A DNA stretch of 64,000 bases from Sphagnum compactum. Taxonomy: Eukaryota > Bryophyta > Sphagnopsida > Sphagnales. The translations under genes were made by a program, and so were the position numbers. Positions 35,201 to 45,004 of this stretch are shown piece after piece. Position 1 is the stretch's first letter, and each line of letters begins with the position of its first letter. The notes below the pieces were generated by a model, which was not told the DNA's origin, did no database searches, and saw only the letters and a list, made by a program, of their open reading frames with translations. The stretch covers positions 6,076,001-6,140,000 of the forward strand of contig OZ234493.1 of assembly GCA_965153455.1 (NCBI GenBank). Direction: 5' to 3'.

Positions 35201-35689
35201 GATCAAGTTTAATGTATTTATCCAAATAAGGCCCACACCTTCTAGTGCCTTGTTTACTTAAGAATATTTGTTTCACGACCTTCTCACTATTGGTTGTTGT
35301 TTGCAATTATTACCTCTAATGGCCCAATGACTAAGGCAAACTTGCATGTAGAAGTTCAAGAAAATGAGCCATTTCCCATATGTCAATCTAATTGATTAGA
35401 GTTTCAATATTCCCTCCTTCAAAGCAATACAAAAATTATCCAAGTTAATAGGTATAAAGGGCAAGTTGAACCAATGCAAATTGCTAAGTTACTTGACCAC
35501 ACTTGATGTTTAAGGCTTCTAATTAACATCACTTAACAACAACAAAGTGAACCGATCCACTTTTATGAATGAAATATGGCCATTCATCATACGCACATAT
35601 GTAATATTCCAAATGTCATTCACACATTGGGTGAAGTTAGAATAAATTTTTTTTATGCCCAAATGCTACACCAACAATACTTACCTTGA

Positions 35690-36060
35690 GAACCGTTGGT
35701 TATGTGACATAGGGTAAAAGATAGGTTATATAGGATTTAGTATTTTTCGATTGGCTATCATAAACATGCATGGGGTCTTAAGATTGATAACCGACTGAGC
35801 TGAATTTTCCAATCATGTTGCTAGGTTATTAAAATTTGAAAATTCGATACCGAGATGATAGGTTATGTATTCGGTTTTTTTTCCCCCAAATTAAAAAATA
35901 AATAAAAATCAACAATCGAGTGATGGGTTATCAATAACTGGGTTGATAGCTGAGTGTGTTTTCTCAATAACCGGCCAACACTCGGTTATCAATCCAGCGC
36001 CATTACCCGATGAGCCGGTTATTCACCTGGAGACTGGTTGCTGGCTGTAACCGGCCATCT
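35690..36060. repeat. GGTTAT/ATAACC cluster with inverted repeats upstream of NUP93
   Basis: About a dozen GGTTAT or ATAACC cores occur in both orientations in 370 bp. A 10-bp perfect stem is AATAACCGGC (35967-35976) with GCCGGTTATT (36014-36023), and another TAACCGGCC lies at about 36048. The block stops about 100 bp before the NUP93 5' UTR features. Confidence 0.6.
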
Positions 36061-36190
36061 TTCCAGTGTTGGCACTCTGTGTCCGGTGATGGGCGAGAGT
36101 TTGTACACAACATTTTGAAAATTTGATCCCCTTGTTATACCCTTTCCCCCCTTCTCTCTCTGTCCTTTCTTCTTCCCCGATTCCTCGAGT

Positions 36191-36210
36191 TTTAGGGTTA
36201 GGGTTTAGGG
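36191..36210 (+). promoter_or_regulatory. Telo-box-like motifs in the NUP93 5' region
   Basis: TTTAGGG/TTAGGG units lie about 210-230 bp before the NUP93 ATG. Telo-boxes (AAACCCTAA) are known plant promoter/5' UTR elements of housekeeping genes. Function here is inference. Confidence 0.55.
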
Positions 36211-36259
36211 TGAATTGTGGTGCGTTTGAGCTTTCCTCGCTCGCTTCAGTAATCTGGCT

Positions 36260-36262
<3 letters not shown>

Positions 36263-36295
<33 letters not shown>
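36263..36295 (+). repeat. (CT)n microsatellite in the NUP93 5' UTR
   Basis: About sixteen CT units followed by a T-run, about 125-155 bp upstream of the ATG. CT repeats in this place are frequent in plant 5' UTRs. Confidence 0.9.
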
Positions 36296-36298
<3 letters not shown>

Positions 36299-36418
36299 TT
36301 TTTTTGTTCCCCGGGGGTTTGGATTCGAGTTCGAAGCAAAAGAAAAGAAAAGACGAACGCCTCGGCGGCGGTGAAGGAAGTTGTCGTCTGGATCGTGGAT
36401 ATCCGGACAGTGGCAACG

Positions 36419-39400
36419 ATGGCAGGAGGAGACACAGATATGCGGAGCTGGGCGGACCTTCTGCACAACTCGTCTCAGCTTTTGCATTCCTACTCTCCCT
36501 CCGCGCCTCTCCCTCCCATACAGGTACCCTTCACAAAAAAAATCCTTCCAAGATCGCATTGCAAGAGTCGCGAAAATAGTATGAGACAAAAGTTTATTTT
36601 GTTCTTTTTAATTGTCCTCCGTCCCCCCATCTCTTTATCTTTTTATTGTGGGTTTCCTTCTTTTTCTGCAGTTTTCTGGTCTCCCTCTCTTTTAGGACTT
36701 TTTGAGCTAGCCACTATCATGAGCTGGCGATCCCTGTACTGCCACAGAAATTCAGTACTATGTTGAGGTACCTCTACCCGTTGCTGGGAATTGATGAAGT
36801 TGGTGGGAATGTAGATGATCAATACCATAACATGGTGCTGTTGATCGTCCCTGAGCATGCAGATGACCGTTGCTGTTGTTCAAATTGCTCCTGAGTCTTG
36901 TTTTCTCTTATATTAGGGTTGGATTTTGTGTCTTTCGTGGTGACTGGTTGTTTTCTGTTCTGTTGTCAGATTGGAAATATCCATAACCTTATTATTGGGT
37001 TGACTTAAAAATTGTAACTGTAGAGAGATTCTCAGTACTTAAGAAGATGATGTGTTCCCAGCTCAAACTACTCATGAAGGCTTGTTTTGTTCGAACATAC
37101 CATCACAAATCTCAGTAGCTTAGCAGATAGGGCTCAAATGGCCACTTTGCAAGATATGTTGATTCTATGTGCTATCTATATTCTTCCACTCTGCCACAAT
37201 GGTAATTACTGGGTCAATTAGTGCTCCAGTCTTGCCAGGGACCTCCAACCTCAGAAGCTTTGTGCCTCCTTATGAGCCAGGTGCTGACCAAAGGCTTGCT
37301 TGAATTTTATTGACAGTTTGTCTTTGGTAGTCAATGAGTTCCAAGATTAGGGAGTGGCAAGCACTGTGTGAAGTACATGCTACTCCCACATGGCCCCATA
37401 TAAGTGCTATGTAACTTGGACCTTTATTTAGGGTACAAATTTTGTTTGGCAGTATGCAATCTCCTGTTTCTAAGAGAGTTTTGCTGTGACCTCAGTGGAT
37501 AGCAGGCAAAGTAGCACTTCTAAGATTTGAGTAACTTTACAAGGTTACACTTTTTTGCAGTGCTGAATTATGCCAATGGCTGTGCTGGTTGCAGAGGAGT
37601 CTTGAGCAGCTTGAAGTGCTGTCACGACAACTGAAGTCCCGTACCTCACGGTTTGAGACGCCAGGCGAGGCTATTGCTGCCACTCGGTAAATCCAATCAA
37701 CAAAATCCATTGTATTGGAATTTGTTTGTGTTTTTTGGAAATTGTTGAAAGCTATGGCAGAGATCAGGAAGTCTGTTTTCAGTCTTCACAATGCAGTTGA
37801 TGTACATGCAAGCAGAGGGCAGGTAGAATATACATAGAGTAATGAATCCAGCATTGTGTCATGACTGACTGCAGGCTTTTAGCTCGTGAAGGGATTAATG
37901 CCGACCAGCTTACACGTGACCTCAAATCTTTTGAGCTTAAGGTTTGATTCTCATGTTTGTTCCCTCAGCACAAGCCAATGTCATTGGTCCAAAACTATAG
38001 AGGGCCAGGTATGCATACTGTAGCATTGGTTGTGAGTTGGATGCAGAGACCTGTTGTCTGTTGACAGTGTTCTGAAAGTGAATAGATGTATGTGGCTGTG
38101 AAATTATGTATGTTATGTTTCACTTCCTGTTGCTTCTAGGAATGCAGCAGGAACTCAGCATGCAAATGTTTGTACAATATTTTAGCTGAAATTATGGGTA
38201 GATTGTACTTATGTAGACCTACCATTGGGAACTGATGATGTCAGTGGGGAGTCATGGCAGCTTGTTAATTTTTATTCATGATCATGGTGATGGTCTGATA
38301 CTTTGTGAGTGACGCTCATAAGGTCATGACCACACCCATTATTTTGTAAACTTCGAAGTTTTGTTGTGCAGTATTCTCTGCACTTTCGTAGATATGTTTA
38401 AATTAGTTGCTGTGTGGTATTGGTGCAGACAACATTTGAGGATGTATTTCCAGTGGAGGCAACCCGTGTGGAGGAATATTTGCAGCAGGTCATTGTCTTT
38501 TCCTGGCCTTTTGTCTGTGAAAGAGATATTCATTCACCAATTGCCTACTCTGCCAAAGTGGGGATGTGCAAGGTCAAGTTGCTCTGTGCAGATGAAATAA
38601 AATGCAAAGAAAAGGCTGCAAGGTAGCATTGTTGATTGATTGCTAATAAATGTGCATTTAGTGAGGCCAGGTGCATGAAATGGTGATGCTCTCAGCAATC
38701 CAAGAAGCCAGTCGTGACAATCTCCGCAGCTTCGGTGATTACATGCTGAAAGTATCAGAGGTCAGCATCTAACTCTGCCATAGAAAACCTGAGAAGGTTG
38801 CAATGTAGTTGAGAGCTCGGGAATGATGCTATAAAGATCTTTGGCCTATAGAACCATGAGAATAGCATTTGGAGCTTCTTATTCTTATGATGTGGTTGTG
38901 CTTTTACAGGATAACTGGCAGAAGGAAAAACTTGAATTTCTGAACAGCCTGAGTCGCTTACCTTATGCACCATCAGCAAATGGAGTAGGGTCAACTCCAT
39001 CAGCAGGAGCAATTCAAGCTTATCGGGGACCTGCCACTGTTGCAACTCCCTCTAGAATGCTGCAGGATGGCCGTGGCTTGGAATCTTCTTCTACACAACT
39101 ATCGATGGTCGAGAGGAAAGCTGCAGCCTATGCAAATGTTGTTATCAGATTAAATGAAGCACGAGAGCGGAGCCTTCCCTTTAAAGTAAGATTGTCAGTA
39201 AGATAGTACCATTATTGCCTGTAAATTCTGGAGCACAATACAATGTAACTGACAATACCACCTCCACTCTTGATCTAGATCTGACATCAGAGATTGTGGA
39301 TGAATGATGAAAGGTGGCAACATCAATGAGAGCAGCATATGAGAGTGTTGCAGGAGACACCACATCATCCAAGTCAGTAAGCATGGCTAAGATCTGGCAA

Positions 39401-42400
39401 CTTCTGCAGGTGCATAGATACTCCACATTATGATGCTTATGTGAAACTGTGGCACTTTGTTACAGGTAGTTGATGTTAATGGGATCAATTCATTAGTAGT
39501 TTTGGCGAAAACATTCTTCAGTCTCTGTGCTTGAAGTCCAGAAGAGACCTACTAGTATTTGTAGCATACACATCAGGATTGCTGGAATCCATAATATCAT
39601 TATGGAGCTCCAGTTTTTTGGTCTCTTTAAGCTGTCCTGCATAGAAAATAACTTAAAGCTTCAACCATGGATCAGCTCATTTCAGCGCAGTTTGGTGCGA
39701 TCACTCAGCTTCCAATCTCATAGCATAACCAAACCCACAAACACTCCAGTATATGAGATGAGCATGTCTAACCAAAGGGACATGCAATGTGCAAACCAGT
39801 CGCTTCTTGGGGAAGATGTGGACCAGACTTCTTCACTGTCAAAAAAATTGTCTATGATTGCGGGAGCAAGAAGACATCTGGAGGCTGGCCATGAAAAGTA
39901 CATTTTGGACATCATTCAAAGTCATCCTGCACTGGTGATTCTTTCACCAATATTATCATTCTTTTATCTTGGGGTGGGCCCTTTTTTGTAAACATTTTTT
40001 ATGAGCACTAATTACAATGTGACAGATCTGTCATGTCATAAGCAATGTGGGCCTGGACTTGTCTCCGAAATGGTTTGCAACTTTGCAACATAGTGGCACA
40101 AGGTTATTTAAACTTGCCTGGCTTGGGAGCAGGCAGCACTTGGAGGTTCAACAGGCAACCTACAACGAATACGGGCTTTTCTACGTGTAAGTTACATCCT
40201 GTTCCCACTATCCAAAACATTCATTACTCAAGTCTTTTGTTTACTAGTGCTGCATTCAGAGCAGCATTCGCTATGTCAGTGACAGGTCTATGCAGCTGAT
40301 CAGAAGTGTGTATACTATAGGTTATTAGTCAGCTCACTTAGTTCCTAGTTGTGCTTTTCTTATTACATTTGGGAGTTGAGGGTGTTTGTTTGCATAGGTG
40401 CGGCTAAGGGACCAGGGAGCAATTCTTGATTTTGATGCAACAGACTTGCGGCGACAGCCTCCATTGGACACAACATGGCATCAGGTGGATGCTGTTGACC
40501 TCATTTTTTGTGTTCCAGTGTTTGCCAGTGATGACATTCAGTTCCAACTGATTAGTGGTAGTCCCATTGTTGACACACTTCATTCTTGATGCACTATTTT
40601 CACATATAGCAAACTTGGGGACCTCAAGTGGAATCCCATATTCATGTGGGAGGGGGTCATGGCGGGTGGTGTTGACTGCAGATATATTACTGCTTACGCT
40701 CAGGTTATTATGATGAAGCAAACTTGGTTGCTCGGCAATCAAGGGTCAGCCGCACTTTTGCCCCACAGGTAGCTTTTTGTGATATTCCGTAAATTTACAG
40801 CAGTTTATGCAACTTTTCTGCTTGTTTGTCTACAGGGTCAAGTGTCTTGATCTGGAACATGAAGCAAGCAACCCATATTGGACAGAGTTTTGGTGATAGA
40901 CCTTTATGCAGGTAGCTGTGTGAGGATGGATATTTGTATTATATTTGCACAGTTTCGCAGCTCTGTTCCATGTTTGCACAGCTGCTTTTACTGAAGGTAA
41001 AAGGGTTGTGAACAGCTGGCTGAGTGGATTGCAAATAGAGGCTCAGTGTCACCAAGCACAGCAGCTGCAGTTGCAGAGGAGTGTGAACGCATGGTTCGCT
41101 CAGGAGATCGGGCAGGGCGACCAGGATATGATAAAAAGAAGATGCTTCTTCATTCTATTGTGTCCGGCAGCCGGGAACAAGCTGACCGCTTACTTCGTGA
41201 TATGCCAACACTATTCAGCACCATAGAGGACTTTCTCTGGTTTAGGCTGGCTATGATTCGGGACACTCCCTCACATACTCCCACTCAACAGGATGGGTCA
41301 ACATCCTACACTCTTGAAGATCTACAAAAGTACTTGATCAAGTTTGAGCCATCCCACTACACAAAGAATGGGAGGGACCCACTGGTGTATCCATATGTGC
41401 TGCTTTTGAGCTTGCAGCTTCATGCTGCAGTTGCATATTTGATGAAGGAGGCCGGCAGTGAAGGCTTCCATGTTGACAGTGTGCACATTGCTATCACTGT
41501 GGCAGATCATGGGTCATTGTCTGAAGGAATAGGAGGTGCACAGAAGCTAGGGGCAATGGATTCTGTCTCAGAGATTGCCAGCATCATCCGACATTATGGG
41601 ATATCATATGTGAGGCAGGGAAACTTGGCATTGGCTTTGGAGTATAATGTGCAGGCAGCAGCAACTGTTGGTGGAGGGGCAGTTGCTTGGAGTGGGCACA
41701 GCAGTGCTGAGCAGAAACGCCAATACCATAATTTGTTGAAGCAGCTTATTACAGGTAAGAAAGTGATAAATCCAAAGTGTTTGCAAAAGTGACTACTGAC
41801 TATGGAGATTGAATAGTCAGCTTCTCTTCGTTTCTGTTGTCTTCAATTCTCTATCTTTTTTTGATGAAGGTGGACCCAGGATATGACTAATTTTTGTGTG
41901 TGCTGATTGTGTTGTATGTTTCACATTGTGAAGAACTTCTGTTGCGAGATGGAGGTTTTCAGCTATTGTTGGGTGCCAGTGGATCAGGCTCAGAGGGTGC
42001 TCTGCGCCGCTTTTTGCCTGATCCACAAAGCCAGCGAATGTTGCTGCTAGATGCGGCCCGACAGTGTCAGGAATCAGGGCTTTATGACAAAGTAGGTTCA
42101 TGCTTCCTATTGTGTTCAGCACTCTTTTAGTTTGCCTTCTGTAAGCTCTGACACATTAATTCAGTTGACAGTTTTGACTGATATCCTTATTTCTTTTTCA
42201 GGCCATAGAGCTGCTCAGAAGAACTGGAGAGTTTGCAGCAGCCCTAGAAACTGTGAATCAGTGCCTGTCAGAGGCAACTGCTGCCATGGCCAGTGGCCGA
42301 GCTGATGGTGACACCAAGTCGTCTGCACTTATACTGGCTGGCAATGAGATTCTTGATACTTACAAAATTGTTGGAGGTGGAAGGTTGAGATCTTGACCTC

Positions 42401-43216
42401 TTATTTCCTCCTAACATGATCTATGTTTGTGGGCTCACATGTATACTTATGTTGACATGTATGCTCTGTATTGATGTGACTTGCAATTACCTTCTCTTCT
42501 TTGTGGCCAATATATGAGGTTAAAGCAGTGCACTAAGAGAATGAAAGATGATCACTCACTTGAAATCTGGGAATATTTTTTTGCAGTTTACAAGAATCAG
42601 ACCGACTAACAGAACAGCGAACTGCATTCCGGCAGTTAGAGTCAATTTTATCATTTCACAGATTCACCAGAATTGGGAGATACAGTGATGCGCTCCGAGA
42701 GCTGTCCAAGTTGGCTTTCCTGCCCTTGGATAATCGGACACCAGAGATCAGTGCAGAAGCATTGCGCCAAACTTCGCTATCTGTGCAGGTACAGTTTCTC
42801 TGTGTGCAACTTTATTTCCTGCAAGTACGGTGCCAACAAAGAAAAGTAGATGGGGGCAGGTAACTGACATTATCTGGCCCTCTTTGATTGTAGGCATGTG
42901 TGCCAGACCTTCTCAAAGAGGCACTTACCTGCTTGGACAGAGTAACTGACACTGATGGCACCATTCGTAACATTAAAACTAAGGTGATTATCAATCTTCC
43001 ATTTCATGGATTTACATATCGCTGCACATGAAGTATGCAAAGGCAACCATTCATCAATCTCCTTTACAGTAGTGTATCAAGTATGTAAAATCAACCACCC
43101 ATTTTTCTGCAGCTGAATCTTGAAGCATGGTTTTGCAGATTGCAAACTTCATTGCAAATGCTCTTCCAAGGAATTTGCCTCAAGAAGTATACGAGAGAGT
43201 TGCAAGAATGATGTGA
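36419..43216 (+). CDS. NUP93: Nucleoporin NUP93 (Nic96 family)
   Basis: NUP93 is a scaffold nucleoporin of the inner ring of the nuclear pore. Seventeen exons are 36419-36523, 37595-37686, 37875-37941, 38429-38488, 38671-38760, 38910-39185, 39314-39409, 39800-39934, 40133-40186, 40398-40484, 40682-40768, 41016-41754, 41934-42091, 42202-42383, 42587-42788, 42894-42983 and 43139-43216. Total is 2598 nt, 865 aa, close to the Arabidopsis protein. Landmarks in order are MRSWADLLHNSSQLL, LLAREGINADQLTRDLK, TTFEDVFPVEATRVEEYLQQ, IAGARRHLEAGHEKYI, GNLQRIRAFLR, DTTWHQ, TIEDFLWFRL, KFEPSHYTKNGRDPLVYPYV, QAAATVGGG, LLLRDGGFQLLLG and the C-terminus NLPQEVYERVARMM. All phases agree and no break is seen. 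ATG 36419 begins the conserved N-terminus. Confidence 0.96.
36765..37085 (+). repeat. Dispersed repeat family A, copy 2 (NUP93 intron 1)
   Basis: Ordered blocks are AATACCATAACATGGTGCTG, GAGCATGCAGATGACC, TTGTTCAAATTGCTCCTGAG, TGTTGTCAGATTGGAAATAT, CCTTATTATTGGGTTGA and AGAGATTCTCAGTACTTAAG. It lies in the 1071-bp first intron in sense orientation. Confidence 0.75.
38000..38412 (+). repeat. Dispersed intronic repeat family B, copy 2 (NUP93 intron 3)
   Basis: Blocks shared with the REP copy are GGAACTCAGCATGCAAATG, GCTGAAATTATGGGTAGATT, GATGTCAGTGGGGAGTCATG, GGTCATGACCACAC, and the end block TATTCTCTGCACTTTCGTAG. The end block is only about 20 bp before the acceptor at 38428, and the copy fills most of the 487-bp intron. 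Confidence 0.8.
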
Positions 43217-43943
43217 CAAAGGTTTGGGTTTATTGAAGGTTGTAGGTCTTAGGATAAGGGACCCAGTTTCGTCTTACAATCAAACACGCAGGGCGGCAGG
43301 GCTTTATAGTTAGGAAAAAACCCAGACCACTTTATCATTAATTGTGAAGTTTTGAGATGCAAGTGAAGTGATGCTTGTGCTGTATTTAAGTTCCCCAGAA
43401 ATTAAACAACCAGCGCCACATGTATCCTTTGACAAAGCTGGGAAGGAAACCACAACGGGTCTTGACTTGATTGAAGTTCTACAAACATATAAATGTTCTA
43501 GGAACACCTAAGTAATAGTTTGAAAATGGTGCAAGAATCTCAGATTGCAGGACTATGCACAGAAGTGAAAAATGCAGCATTGCATTTGCACTCAGTGAAA
43601 AGAGATGTGTTGGTAAATGAGTAACAAGTGGTTTTTAGTTAAATCAAATGCAAAAGCAAATTTCCAAACTCTTATAATTGTATGTGACACTCAATTGATT
43701 GGGGATTTATGATGCTTATAATATGATTAATTCTCGCAATATAATCAACCAAATTTTAAGATCAGTATTTACATCTAATTAATGTATGTTAAGGTCTTGA
43801 GGTGTGGGGGATTAGACTACATAATTTTGATTATGTCAATGGTTTGTAAGGGTAAATGGGATTTGCAAAAGAAAATTTGCTTCTAGTGGTTCCCAACTTA
43901 TTGATGTTCTGAACAAGGCAACATTCGGTTGTCATGTAGAATT

Positions 43944-44325
43944 GAGAAAGTTACGGTCCCCCAAAGTAGAGGGGGTCAAGAACTCAAAAAAAACAAACCA
44001 CCGAACACTACAAACCCCGTTCCTCATCACCATAATTTTTTGTAATATGTTACTCTGTTGCTATTAGAGTTGTAGAACTGAAGGTGGCACTCCTATAGCA
44101 CTTTAAATTTGTTTAAAATGAACAAGAAATGAGAAAGTTACAAGCTTTGAAAGTAGGAAGGGTTCAAAGAGAAAAAAAAAAGAACAAAAAAAGTCATTTT
44201 GTGAGTTGCAAAGCTTATTTTTTCTTCTTGCTATTTTTTCATTACTCCTTTTCATTTGCACTTCAAAGATGATTTCTAAAGCTTAAAGTAGCACTCCCAG
44301 AACATTTTAAATCACTCAAAATGAA
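43944..44325. repeat. Diverged tandem duplication, about 187 bp unit
   Basis: Unit 1 (43944 on) and unit 2 (44131 on) both start GAGAAAGTTAC, continue with AAAGTAG..GGG and TCAA.GA blocks, and end with a GTRGCACTCC...ACATTTTAAAT-like block plus AAAATGAA. Confidence 0.65.
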
Positions 44326-44670
44326 GCACTTACAGATGATGAAGATCTAAAGAAGCGATTGATCGATGACGATCGGGTAGTGATTGGTGATGGGCAGTTC
44401 TACCCTAGGCTCCTGTGACAACAGCATGGAAGTAATTGTGATAACAACAACCTAATGGAAAGAAACCCTTAGTAGTCATGTGTAGCCGTTCCCTCCCAAT
44501 GCAGATCAGAGAGCAGGTGCCTAAAAGATGCCCCCAGAAAAAGAAAGAAAAGTCTTCCATCTAGGGAACATCTGGACCGTCCGATGAGCGTTAGTTAGCT
44601 GAAGTTTTCAGTCCAGTGAAATGCGCCAAGAAAATGGGAAATGTGCAGATTTTATCACACTCCCTTGCTT

Positions 44671-44819
44671 GTCCAACCAATCACCGCACATCCCCGTGAT
44701 CGTCCCAACCAATTACAGCACATCCCCGTTCTCGTCCAACCAATCACCGCACATCCCCGTTCTCGTCCAACCAATCACAGCGTCTGCTCGTGCTCTTCCA
44801 ACTAATCACCGTGCACGCC
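44671..44819 (+). promoter_or_regulatory. Five tandem 31-32 bp repeats, each with a CCAAT box
   Basis: Units start at 44671, 44702, 44734, 44765 and 44796. The consensus GTCCAACCAATCACCGCACA continues TCCCCGTTCTC, and the later units are more diverged (the last has CTAATCA). All boxes face the same way, about 190-330 bp before the ATG at 45005. CCAAT is the NF-Y binding core, and a 31-32 bp spacing is three helical turns, so the boxes lie on one face of the DNA. NF-Y control is inference. Confidence 0.7.
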
Positions 44820-44905
44820 ATGTCCTGTCGACCAGTGCTATTGTACGCCCGTCCTCGGTAACTGACTACCCGCCTGCCCGTCTCATCGGTACCCCTGCTC
44901 CTTCT

Positions 44906-44906
<1 letters not shown>

Positions 44907-44948
<42 letters not shown>
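44907..44948 (+). repeat. (CT)n microsatellite in the YqgE-like 5' UTR
   Basis: About twenty-one CT units, 57 bp upstream of the ATG. Confidence 0.95.
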
Positions 44949-44952
<4 letters not shown>

Positions 44953-45004
44953 CGCGCGGCGCTTTGCAGTGGCTGTTTCCGCTGTCGCTGTTGTCATCGC
45001 AGCG

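Larger units (their letters stand above)
31544..36418. other. AT-rich intergenic region between BRE and NUP93
   Basis: 31544-31720 is the likely BRE promoter/5' UTR (pyrimidine-rich, with AAACCCTAAAAG at about 31703). Then about 4 kb of AT-rich sequence has no recognisable gene. A telomere-type cluster lies at 32241-32264 and a 12-bp direct duplication AGGTGGCATCCT at about 31989-32012. From about 35690 the ATAACC cluster and then the NUP93 promoter begin. Confidence 0.55.
43217..45004. other. NUP93 3' region, spacer and YqgE-like gene promoter
   Basis: No coding region recognised in 43217-44600. A diverged tandem duplication lies at 43944-44325. From 44600 the DNA turns C-rich and holds the CCAAT array and a CT microsatellite that precede the YqgE-like start codon. 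An open frame running in from 44621 is in phase with the gene, but its upstream part is repeat-derived and I treat it as 5' UTR/promoter. Confidence 0.55.

Noticed and set aside
44671-44819. Regularly spaced repeats resembling a CRISPR array
   Set aside because: The units abut without unique spacers and the sequence is eukaryotic nuclear DNA, so a promoter tandem repeat is the better reading.
44621-45004. Upstream in-frame extension of the YqgE-like protein
   Set aside because: The extension would encode the CCAAT repeat array and the CT microsatellite, and the ATG at 45005 has a better context and starts a transit-peptide-like sequence.
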